Assembly (NCBI GenBank): GCA_002507425.1
Contig: DAZU01000106.1
Span: forward strand, 1 to 18,768
Length of the DNA stretch: 18,768 bases
Direction of reading: 5' to 3'
Source of the DNA: Euryarchaeota archaeon UBA53
GTDB taxonomy: Archaea > Thermoplasmatota > Poseidoniia > Poseidoniales > Poseidoniaceae
The position numbers and the translations under genes are program-made. The notes beneath the pieces are model-generated. The model worked only from the letters and a program-made list of their open reading frames with translations, had not been told where the DNA came from and searched no databases. This document shows, in pieces, positions 7,658-14,672 of the stretch; position 1 is the first letter of the stretch, and every line of letters begins with the position of its first letter.

Positions 7658-8329
7658 TCACTTTAGTGCTTTTCGTAATTCAGCAAGATTTTGTTCAACT
7701 GTCCCCGTATTATTGAATAATCCAGATCCAACTACACAATTGTCTACTCCCCAATCTCTCAAGGTTTGTATGTTATGTGATTTTACCCCGCCATCAATCT
7801 GAATTTCAACAACCTTGCCTCCATTGGAAACCTGATCATCAATGGCTTTTCTTAGGCGTCTAATTTTGTTCTCCACCGAAGAAATAAATGATTGCCCTCC
7901 AAATCCAGGATTGACACTCATTACAACAACTGAGTCTAAAATTGGTAGAACCTCCAAGGCGTTTTCAATAGGCGTCGAAGGATTTAGAGCTAATCCTGCA
8001 GTTGCACCCGACTCTTGTATTGCAGTTATGCATCTATGCAGATGATTAACCGCCTCAACATGCACTGAAATATGGTTACATCCAGCATCTATATATTGTT
8101 GGAATGTGTTTTCTGCGTTAGAAATCATGAGATGTGCATCGAACAAGACATCCTCTCCCAAAACATCCCTTAACATCGATATAAATGGCGGACCGAATGT
8201 TAAGTTCGGAACAAATGATCCATCCATAACATCAAGATGTAACCTATCCAAGCCTGCGTTCATTGCATTTTTACAAGATTCTCCAAGGTTACCTAAGTCC
8301 GCAGTAAGAATAGATGGAGCTATAATCAT
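7658..8329 (-). CDS. rpe: ribulose-phosphate 3-epimerase
   Basis: A 223-residue TIM-barrel enzyme that interconverts D-ribulose 5-phosphate and D-xylulose 5-phosphate in the pentose phosphate pathway. Signatures are MIIAPSILTADLGNL at the N-terminus, HLDVMDGSFVPNLTFGP (31-47) with metal and catalytic residues, DAHLM (64-68), VNPGFGGQ (139-146) for phosphate binding, and the second catalytic Asp179 in IQIDGGV. The ATG at 8329 matches the family N-terminus and has AGAGG 7 bases before it; an upstream in-frame start at 8389 would add 20 unrelated residues and run into the divergent promoter area. The gene is followed closely by a glycosyltransferase. It may serve central metabolism, or supply sugar phosphate for a surface sugar; the sequence does not decide. 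Confidence 0.96.
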   Translation of the reverse strand: MIIAPSILTADLGNLGESCKNAMNAGLDRLHLDVMDGSFVPNLTFGPPFISMLRDVLGEDVLFDAHLMISNAENTFQQYIDAGCNHISVHVEAVNHLHRCITAIQESGATAGLALNPSTPIENALEVLPILDSVVVMSVNPGFGGQSFISSVENKIRRLRKAIDDQVSNGGKVVEIQIDGGVKSHNIQTLRDWGVDNCVVGSGLFNNTGTVEQNLAELRKALK

Positions 8330-8431
8330 GTAATTGCCTCTATAATCGTCCCAGTAAGTATTCTTTGATGAGGCTTGGGGTACAAGCAAAGCCTCATAGG
8401 AGGACCGAGTCTCCGGCGATGTAGTGAGACT
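8330..8431. promoter_or_regulatory. divergent intergenic region between rpe and trxA with a 9-bp dyad
   Basis: This 102-base region must hold the promoters for rpe (leftward) and thioredoxin (rightward). It contains a perfect inverted repeat, ATGAGGCTT at 8368-8376 and AAGCCTCAT at 8389-8397, separated by 12 bases. An inner alternative pairing, CTTG (8374-8377) with CAAG (8383-8386), is also possible. Because both genes point away from it, a terminator is unlikely and an operator or 5' leader hairpin is more plausible. No strong TATA box is visible at leaderless spacing for trxA; ATACTTAC (minus strand, 8354-8361) sits 24 bases before the rpe start. Confidence 0.45.
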
Positions 8432-8752
8432 ATGGGAGTCGTGAAAGCGGTTGACGATGCTACCTTTGAGACAGCAATAAAATCGGATGAATGGGTCTTG
8501 GTTGATTTCTGGGCGCCATGGTGCGGCCCATGCAGGGCATTAACCCCAATCCTAGAGCAAATTGCTGACGAAACGCCCGTAACAATCGCAAAAGTTAACA
8601 CAGACACAGACTCAATGAATGCAGCAAGACTGGGTGTTAGGGGAATTCCCGCTCTATTCTTATTTCACAACGGAAGCCAAGTCGCAAATCAAGTTGGAAT
8701 GGTCCCAAAACCGGTCCTGATGAACTGGCTCAATGAAAATATGAACGCCTAA
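8432..8752 (+). CDS. trxA: thioredoxin
   Basis: A 106-residue classical thioredoxin, a cytoplasmic dithiol reductant. It has the active site WCGPC at residues 30-34 within VDFWAPWCGPCRAL, the buried Asp25 of VDFW, the cis-proline P73 in RGIPALFLF, and the expected length for the family with no extension or signal peptide. The ATG at 8432 is chosen because the fold begins directly after it; an in-frame TTG at 8375 would add 19 residues that match nothing and overlap the intergenic dyad. It is divergent from rpe and its stop lies 2 bases from the stop of the convergent STAND ATPase gene. The typical WCGPC form suggests a general reductant, kept reduced by a thioredoxin reductase encoded elsewhere. 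Confidence 0.96.
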   Translation: MGVVKAVDDATFETAIKSDEWVLVDFWAPWCGPCRALTPILEQIADETPVTIAKVNTDTDSMNAARLGVRGIPALFLFHNGSQVANQVGMVPKPVLMNWLNENMNA

Positions 8753-8754
8753 TT

Positions 8755-10332
8755 TCATCCTTCTAAGTTGGACTTGCGCTCATCATAAGCAGTGCCAACT
8801 TCTCTCAATAACCGCTCTCGCAAAGCTTCATGCAACCACATTCCGTCCTCGAATTCTCTCAACAAACCATAATCGATTAGCGCCCTTGGAGGATTGCCGT
8901 CCCATTTCACTGCTGAGGACAGGTTTTCCCAAGGAATCGGTTTTTCTGCGACTGCTAATGTAGCTAACAATTCACGTTCCTTATTTGGCATATGATTAAT
9001 TATTTCATCATCCAAAAATTTCAACCAATCTCCATGGGTTGATTGCCCATAAATTTCTAACAACTCTAGAGCGAGAGGGTGCCCTCCTGTTAATTTGTGA
9101 ATTTCCTGTGGGTCTAGGTTTTTTCCATCAATGGCAGTTATCCACTGAGCGATTTCATCAACACTTAGACCATTTAATGCCATCTCATCAACTAAGTCTC
9201 TTGTATGAACGTCCCGTCTATCATAAATGTTTAATGTTGCTCTTGAGATAAATATTAGCCGTAGTGGAGCTTTTTTCGAAATGTCAAGCAGCGCCCCTAG
9301 AAGATTTTTTGATTCTTTTGATACGTGGTGTACATCGTCCAAAACGATAAGCCAATATGGAGGTGGCCCTCCGGAATCTCCAACAAATCTTTCACGTATT
9401 GCTTGCGCATCAGTGAGATAAGCCAGCAGCCTTCTTCTCCATGAATCGATATCAAATTCCCTACCTGGTGAAAGAGGTAGGGTCTCCATCAATTGATAGG
9501 GGTCATGCTTGTCGTCTACTCCAAATCTATGAAGTAATGAAACAGCAAGTCCAACTGGTTTATCCCAAGGTTGACATGGATACCAACACACGGATAGATC
9601 TGGAATTTCAGACAGGTGACTGGATAACCAATTTGCGACTAGTGTAGATTTTCCGATTCCGGCTATACCGTGGATTACTATACATGGCGTTCCTTTATCA
9701 AACCAAGACTTCAAAGTCAGGGTTGATTCATTTCTGCCATGTACAGTCCGAGTTTTTGGCGGGGATGTGTGGTATGTAGCATGAGCCCCTGCTAGTAACT
9801 TAAGACGGCCTGGTGGGGGTTGGGTTTTTTCTTCGCCTTTTTTTGTCACAAGCCCGAATCTTATGTCGCCGAACGTCAAGACGCCTTCGTATTGTGCATG
9901 CAAGAGAACTTGTAGCAACGTCAAATCAGCTTGAATCCTATCAGCTGCTAAACCAGCATCAACCTCTAATAATTTGTCAGCTTCATCCCTTATGAGAACT
10001 TTTAGTTTAGACAATTTTGAAGTGCGTTTTTTTGCTAAAGTCAACCCATGGTTTGTTAATTGCCACGTTTTTTGCCTCCTTTCATCTCCTCTAATTGTTC
10101 TAGAGTGTTCGCTTACAATTCGCTCTTTCAATAATGCTCGCATAGCACGACTGACATTTGGCGGGTGCTGCGCGCAAGCTTCTGCAATTCCGGGCCTAGT
10201 TAGAGAAGCAGTTACAACAAACCTGTCAACCTGCTCATATTCGTTGAACAGATGTAGTAAAATGCGGTCTTTGACAGCAATATTCACTCTCGGAATACTG
10301 CCTGACATACCATTCCTACAATCATTTAACAT
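8755..10332 (-). CDS. winged-helix STAND-type P-loop NTPase
   Basis: A 525-residue cytoplasmic regulator. Residues about 20-105 form a MarR-like winged helix with the helix-turn-helix around RPGIAEACAQHPPNVSRAM and a basic wing near RGDERRQK. The ATPase follows: Walker A GIAGIGKST (222-230, K228), Walker B WLIVLDD (327-333), sensor RLIFISRA (358-365) and GGHPLALELL (416-425), the GxP element of STAND/AP-ATPases. The last ~90 residues look like a small helical or winged domain ending in LHEALRERLL. Tetratricopeptide or WD repeats, common as ligand sensors after such ATPases, are absent. A DNA-binding switch controlled by ATP is likely; the signal and target are unknown. The start at 10332 is supported by a TATA-like box 24 bases upstream; an alternative ATG lies 8 codons in (10308), with AGG 6 bases before it. 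Confidence 0.85.
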   Translation of the reverse strand: MLNDCRNGMSGSIPRVNIAVKDRILLHLFNEYEQVDRFVVTASLTRPGIAEACAQHPPNVSRAMRALLKERIVSEHSRTIRGDERRQKTWQLTNHGLTLAKKRTSKLSKLKVLIRDEADKLLEVDAGLAADRIQADLTLLQVLLHAQYEGVLTFGDIRFGLVTKKGEEKTQPPPGRLKLLAGAHATYHTSPPKTRTVHGRNESTLTLKSWFDKGTPCIVIHGIAGIGKSTLVANWLSSHLSEIPDLSVCWYPCQPWDKPVGLAVSLLHRFGVDDKHDPYQLMETLPLSPGREFDIDSWRRRLLAYLTDAQAIRERFVGDSGGPPPYWLIVLDDVHHVSKESKNLLGALLDISKKAPLRLIFISRATLNIYDRRDVHTRDLVDEMALNGLSVDEIAQWITAIDGKNLDPQEIHKLTGGHPLALELLEIYGQSTHGDWLKFLDDEIINHMPNKERELLATLAVAEKPIPWENLSSAVKWDGNPPRALIDYGLLREFEDGMWLHEALRERLLREVGTAYDERKSNLEG

Positions 10333-10356
10333 TCAACGATTACTCTAATTTGGATG

Positions 10357-10364
10357 TTATTAAC
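10357..10364 (-). promoter_or_regulatory. candidate TATA box for the STAND NTPase gene
   Basis: The minus strand reads GTTAATAA, with 24 bases between it and the ATG at 10332. This is the same spacing as the candidate box before bolA and fits a leaderless archaeal transcript. Evidence is positional and compositional only. Confidence 0.45.
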
Positions 10365-10396
10365 GCGAACATGTGGACCGCAAATCCTTTTGTAAG

Positions 10397-10403
10397 AAAT
10401 AAA
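10397..10403 (+). promoter_or_regulatory. candidate TATA box for the large surface protein gene
   Basis: The plus strand reads AAATAAA, 22 bases before the in-frame ATG at 10426 and 10 bases before the ATG at 10414. If it is used as a TATA box, a leaderless start at 10426 is favoured over 10414. Evidence is positional only. Confidence 0.35.
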
Positions 10404-10413
10404 CCCGGGGATT

Positions 10414-13400
10414 ATGGCTGGAGAGATGAGGAGGTCAATCATTCTCGGATTTCTAGTCGTGTCTATGTCAATGGCCATGTCTGTATCCGCAGCAGATATT
10501 GACAATGATGGGGTTGATGATTCCATAGATGATTGCATATACGCTCCCGGTAATTCAACCATCGACAGAAATGGTTGTCCAGACCGTGATGGTGACGGAA
10601 TCTCTGATGTATCGGATGGATGGACATCCTCAAATCCCAGCTTTGCGATTGATGCAGCAATTACCCAAAACTATGATTTCACAGAAGTTTCTCACTCTCC
10701 AGACGGTGAATTCGTTGCAACAAGTGATGAAAATGGCTACTTGAGAATTTGGAATGCTACAACGGGCACAAACACCCGTTCAGTCAACATTGGTGGCACT
10801 TTATCTAGTGTCTCTTGGTCAGGAGATGGAAGGTACATTGGCATTACAAAGGGAGATGATGATTCCGCAAATTTATATTATGCAGGTAACTTATCCAGCG
10901 TTCATGGATCAATCAGCGCAGACGTTGGTGGTGGAGATTATCCTTATGACATTGACATTTCAAACGACGGGACAATGGCTGCAATATCTATTGGAAACTC
11001 GGGCAATGGAGGCACGAGCGGTGTTGTAAGAATTATCAATGTGTCTGACAACACCGTGATAGCAAATCTTAATCCCGGTGGCGAAAACAGGTTTTATTCA
11101 GCTGAGTTTTCGCCATCTGACAGCCATCTATTAATCGGTAGTAGTGAAGATTTCTACGTTGCTGAGACGTCTACTTGGTCTACTGTTAGGTCGGAATCAT
11201 CACCAAATGGTAATGTGAACGCCGTAGACTGGTCTCCTGATGGGAAACATATGGCGATTTGTGAAGGTTGGGATGGAGGCGGAGCAACAATTCGCCTCTA
11301 TGCCTCTGGCTCTTGGACCCAAAAATGGAGTAAAGGCATCTCGACATCATGCCTCTCTACCGACTTCTCACCTGATGGTAAACAGGTTGTATTTGGAATG
11401 AGTTGGTACCAGACTGACGGCGCTACATCAAGGATTTATGAGATTTCGACTGGCAATATCGTAGATAGTCTAGCACAGCCTAGACCCGGGAACTGTAACT
11501 CTGGTAGTGGCAACAATTGTGGCCAGAGCAACGGCTTGTCTTGGTCTCCAGACGGAACCAGAATTGCACAATCTTTTGGCAGAAATGATGAGGGCTTCTA
11601 CATCTGGTTTGCAGACCTAGATCCTGATAATGATGGATGGAACACTTCCGATCAAGGTGATGGTAAAACTGACGAATTCCCAGATGATGGAACACAATGG
11701 GAAGATTCTGATAACGACGGATATGGAGACAACCCTCTACCTGCCAATAAGGGAGATGCCTGCCCTAGCACGCCGGGAACCAGTTATCAGGACAAGTTTG
11801 GCTGTCCAGATGCAGATGGGGATGGTTACTCAGATGAAGGGGACCTATTCCCTAGCGACAGCACTCAGTGGGCGGATTCTGATGATGACGGATATGGAGA
11901 TAATTACTACTATGATGTTGAACAATTCTCTGAGTTGCACATCAACCAGCGAGGAGACGCATTTCCGATGAATCCTACCCAGTGGAATGATACAGATGGT
12001 GATGGATGGGGGGACAATTACAACGACTCTTCTTGGACTGAAAAAAGACCAATAGATGACCCCGCAACGATTGATGTCGATGAAAGTTGGCCAGGAATTT
12101 ATAATTCAAGTGCTACAAGAGTGGATAAATTTCCATTGTTCAGATATCAGTGGGCTGATACAGACGGGGACTGGATTGGGGATGAACCCAATACACCCCT
12201 CTCTGATGGATGTCCAAATACTTGGGGTAACTCATCAGAGGATCGTATTGGTTGTGCTGATAATGACGGTGATGGATGGTCAGACCCCACTCCTGATTGG
12301 CTAGCTCACCCTACTGGAGATGCCGATGCATTCCCAGATGACCCTACACAATGGCGAGATAGTGACGGTGATGGATTCGGTGACAATACAACCGGTAATT
12401 CTGCAGATGATTGTCCAGGAGAATACGGTTTATCCTCAATCGATAGAGTTGGATGCCCTGACGCCGACGGAGATGGTTGGTCAAACGCAGGCGACCCTTT
12501 CCCAACTGACGGAACCCAATGGGAAGACAGGGATAATGACAACTATGGTGATAATCCTGACGGAAATAATGCCGATGCATTCCCAGATGATCCAAGCCAA
12601 TGGGCGGACAGTGATGGAGATGGTTACGGTGACAGACCGGTTCAACCAAATGGAGATTTCTTCCCCAATGATCCAACTCAGTGGAGTGATTATGACAATG
12701 ATGGTTTTGGAGATAACTCAGATGGAAACAACGGTGACCAATGTCCTGAGTTATATGGCAAATCCACAATACCTGCGGCAAGAGGGTGCCCTGATACAGA
12801 TAATGACGGAGTCGTAGATCCTTTCGATGCTTTCCCCGAAGACTTCTACCAACAGACAGATAGCGATGGAGATGGCTGGGGAGATAACCAAGATGTCCCC
12901 AATGGAGATGAGTGTCCTGAAGAGTATGGCACAAGCACGAACAATTCCCGACAAGGTTGTCCTGACTTAGATAACGATTCGTGGGCTGACATCGATGACG
13001 AATTCCCTGAAGATCCAAAGCAATGGGTCGATACCGATCTTGATGGATACGGAGATAATTATGGCTGGGTCAATAGATCACAAGCAGACTCAGAAGAATT
13101 CGGTGCAATCATAATAATCAGAGATCAATGGGGAGATGCCTTCCCTCTAGAACCTAGCCAATGGTCTGACATTGATGGAGATGGGTTTGGAGATAATAGC
13201 ACAGGGAGAGTTCCAGACGCATTCCCAACGCGAAAAACGCAATGGGCTGATACCGATGGGGATGGATTTGGAGATAATTCGACAGCTGGTGCTTGGAATT
13301 ATGATAGTTGTAAGTTAGTGTATGGAACATCCTATGTCGAACCGCGCTTAGGCTGTCCTGATTCCGATGGTGATGGTGTGTCCGATGCTATCGATTCATG

Positions 13401-13869
13401 TCCTTATGATGACAGTATCAACTTAGGAGCTAAAGGCCAAGTTGATTGTGCTAAGTTTGATGACCATGATAATGACGGAATTCCAAATGAGTTCGATTCT
13501 GATTTTGTCGCAGGATCAGACGATGGAACGTGGAATCTAGACTTGGACAGCGAAATTTTGGTATTACTAGGGCTAGTCGTATTCCTGCTAGCCATAATAT
13601 CTGTTGCTTTAGTAGCTAAACAAGCGGGCAAGAGAAAATCTGCAAACAGAAGGGCAGAAGACATGAAAGTAAGCGCTATGTTCCAAGAGGAAGAAGAAAG
13701 GAAACAAGAGTGGATTGATTATTATGTCGCACAGGGAGATACTGCCAAGGCTATCGAATTAGGATGGACACCACCAGCCGCAGTTCCACAATGGCAACAG
13801 CACCAAGCGCAACAGGAACAGGCTGTTCAGGAGTCAATTCCGACCATGCTTAGTTTGGAAGATTTGTAA
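10414..13869 (+). CDS. large surface protein: WD40-like propeller plus thrombospondin type 3-like repeats, C-terminal membrane anchor
   Basis: An 1151-residue exported protein. A signal peptide (RRSIILGFLVVSMSMAMSVS then AADI) is followed by one Asp-rich module with a Cys pair. Residues ~91-400 hold seven WD40/TolB-like units, each with a core such as WSPDGKHMAI, enough for one seven-bladed propeller. Residues ~402-1033 hold twelve units of the type FPxDPTQWxDxDGDGxGDN, thrombospondin type 3-like loops expected to bind calcium, interleaved with modules ending GCPDxDGDG whose paired cysteines could form disulfides. A transmembrane helix (~1048-1068) and a cytoplasmic tail of ~83 residues rich in Glu, Lys and Gln follow. 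It is probably anchored in the membrane with the repeats outside, as an adhesin, sensor or polymer-binding protein; function is not known. Start may be 10414 or, by the TATA position, 10426. Its stop abuts that of the convergent MBL gene with no gap. Confidence 0.9.
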   Translation: MAGEMRRSIILGFLVVSMSMAMSVSAADIDNDGVDDSIDDCIYAPGNSTIDRNGCPDRDGDGISDVSDGWTSSNPSFAIDAAITQNYDFTEVSHSPDGEFVATSDENGYLRIWNATTGTNTRSVNIGGTLSSVSWSGDGRYIGITKGDDDSANLYYAGNLSSVHGSISADVGGGDYPYDIDISNDGTMAAISIGNSGNGGTSGVVRIINVSDNTVIANLNPGGENRFYSAEFSPSDSHLLIGSSEDFYVAETSTWSTVRSESSPNGNVNAVDWSPDGKHMAICEGWDGGGATIRLYASGSWTQKWSKGISTSCLSTDFSPDGKQVVFGMSWYQTDGATSRIYEISTGNIVDSLAQPRPGNCNSGSGNNCGQSNGLSWSPDGTRIAQSFGRNDEGFYIWFADLDPDNDGWNTSDQGDGKTDEFPDDGTQWEDSDNDGYGDNPLPANKGDACPSTPGTSYQDKFGCPDADGDGYSDEGDLFPSDSTQWADSDDDGYGDNYYYDVEQFSELHINQRGDAFPMNPTQWNDTDGDGWGDNYNDSSWTEKRPIDDPATIDVDESWPGIYNSSATRVDKFPLFRYQWADTDGDWIGDEPNTPLSDGCPNTWGNSSEDRIGCADNDGDGWSDPTPDWLAHPTGDADAFPDDPTQWRDSDGDGFGDNTTGNSADDCPGEYGLSSIDRVGCPDADGDGWSNAGDPFPTDGTQWEDRDNDNYGDNPDGNNADAFPDDPSQWADSDGDGYGDRPVQPNGDFFPNDPTQWSDYDNDGFGDNSDGNNGDQCPELYGKSTIPAARGCPDTDNDGVVDPFDAFPEDFYQQTDSDGDGWGDNQDVPNGDECPEEYGTSTNNSRQGCPDLDNDSWADIDDEFPEDPKQWVDTDLDGYGDNYGWVNRSQADSEEFGAIIIIRDQWGDAFPLEPSQWSDIDGDGFGDNSTGRVPDAFPTRKTQWADTDGDGFGDNSTAGAWNYDSCKLVYGTSYVEPRLGCPDSDGDGVSDAIDSCPYDDSINLGAKGQVDCAKFDDHDNDGIPNEFDSDFVAGSDDGTWNLDLDSEILVLLGLVVFLLAIISVALVAKQAGKRKSANRRAEDMKVSAMFQEEEERKQEWIDYYVAQGDTAKAIELGWTPPAAVPQWQQHQAQQEQAVQESIPTMLSLEDL
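11671..13284 (+). repeat. twelve degenerate FPxxxxQW / DxDGDGxGDN coding repeats
   Basis: Within the large surface protein gene, twelve units are read as FP-x4-QW (once QQ) followed by D-x-D-x-DG-x-GDN or a near variant. Spacing between units varies because optional Cys-pair modules of the form D-x-CP...GCPDxDGDG are inserted after some units. The repeats are clear in protein and imperfect in DNA, so this is old domain duplication, not a recent tandem expansion. The same Asp/Gly codon bias creates long false open frames on both strands here. Confidence 0.88.
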
Positions 13870-14583
13870 TTAGGACCTTTTACTGGACCTTTCTTGTACA
13901 CGGGCACGCTTTGCCATTTCATCATCAAAAGATAAGAAATCGAGTGATTCCCATGCCTCATTTTCATCTATCGCTCTAAGTGCTTCATTTTCAGCAAGGA
14001 CTTCTCGGATTGAAAGCATAGATGGCGAGTAACCTTCTGATAGTTCGTACAAATGCCCCGGTAATACAAGCCAATAGTCAGGCAATTTCTCTAATATCTC
14101 TCTCACAAAAAATAAAGATTTTCTCTGATGTTTTTTGTTACCTCCAAACAAATCGATGCGTCCACATCTACCAAGGAAAAGACAATCTCCAGTTACGAAT
14201 ATGCCCTCCCCGCTAAACGCCATGTGGCCCGGACTATGCCCTGGTGTAGAATGTGCTTTGAATTTTAATTCTCCAAATTGTAAGTCGATTGTGGACCATG
14301 ATGGATTATTCCAGTAATGGTTTGATGGGCCATTCCAGCCTCGCTGATACTCATTTTGATGCACCCATATCTCTTTCCCAACAAAATCTGGAACGGCTTT
14401 TGAATGGTCCCAATGAGTGTGTGTAAGCCAAACGGTTGTTAGGTCCCAGCCGTTGTCTGCAGTGAAATTTAGCCAATAATCCGAATAAAACGGATCTATT
14501 ATTACAGCTTTCAAACTGGCTTTACACACAATTAGGTGATTGAGGTTCGCAAAATCGCCCAACTGCGCTTGATATACAATCAT
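13870..14583 (-). CDS. metallo-beta-lactamase fold hydrolase, glyoxalase II-like
   Basis: A 237-residue MBL-fold hydrolase with all metal motifs: THTHWDH (54-60), TPGHSPGH (113-120), TGDCLF (131-136, Asp133 bridging) and LPGHLYE (174-180). RIDLFGG between the last two resembles hydroxyacylglutathione hydrolases and their relatives, which cleave thioesters such as S-lactoylglutathione. It lacks the C-terminal glutathione-binding part of classical glyoxalase II, so the thiol partner is open; a broader hydrolase role is equally possible. The ATG at 14583 places the first beta strand (MIVYQAQLGDFANLN) directly at the start; an in-frame ATG at 14613 would add 10 residues. The stop is directly next to the stop of the convergent surface protein gene. 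No signal peptide, so cytoplasmic. Confidence 0.88.
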   Translation of the reverse strand: MIVYQAQLGDFANLNHLIVCKASLKAVIIDPFYSDYWLNFTADNGWDLTTVWLTHTHWDHSKAVPDFVGKEIWVHQNEYQRGWNGPSNHYWNNPSWSTIDLQFGELKFKAHSTPGHSPGHMAFSGEGIFVTGDCLFLGRCGRIDLFGGNKKHQRKSLFFVREILEKLPDYWLVLPGHLYELSEGYSPSMLSIREVLAENEALRAIDENEAWESLDFLSFDDEMAKRARVQERSSKRS

Positions 14584-14638
14584 TTTTTCGGTCTCTAATA
14601 TACAACTTGGCATGCCTGCTCACCAATACGATGGACCG

Positions 14639-14656
14639 CATCACTTCTAAGTGATG
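14639..14656. promoter_or_regulatory. 18-bp perfect dyad, candidate operator
   Basis: CATCACTT at 14639-14646 and AAGTGATG at 14649-14656 form a perfect inverted repeat with 8-bp arms and a 2-base centre (CT). It lies between two divergent genes, 16 bases before the ATG at 14673 and within the -17 to -34 interval where an archaeal core promoter would be. The size and symmetry suit a dimeric winged-helix protein, such as the one encoded immediately downstream. Confidence 0.5.
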
Positions 14657-14672
14657 ACGGCCATGGAAGTGC

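Noticed and set aside
8330..8389. Longer N-terminus for ribulose-phosphate 3-epimerase
   Set aside because: The family begins at MIIAPSIL; the extra 20 residues are unrelated and the ATG at 8329 has a ribosome-site candidate.
8375..8431. TTG start giving a longer thioredoxin
   Set aside because: The 19 added residues match nothing in the family and would cover the intergenic dyad; the ATG at 8432 gives a standard length.
12344..13018. 224-codon open frame on the minus strand
   Set aside because: Antisense of the calcium-type repeats; the His/Leu-rich product is what repeated Asp/Gly codons give in the opposite strand.
11671..13284. Possible CRISPR array or recent DNA tandem repeat
   Set aside because: Units are imperfect, unevenly spaced and keep the reading frame; they are protein-domain repeats, with no identical repeats separated by unique spacers.
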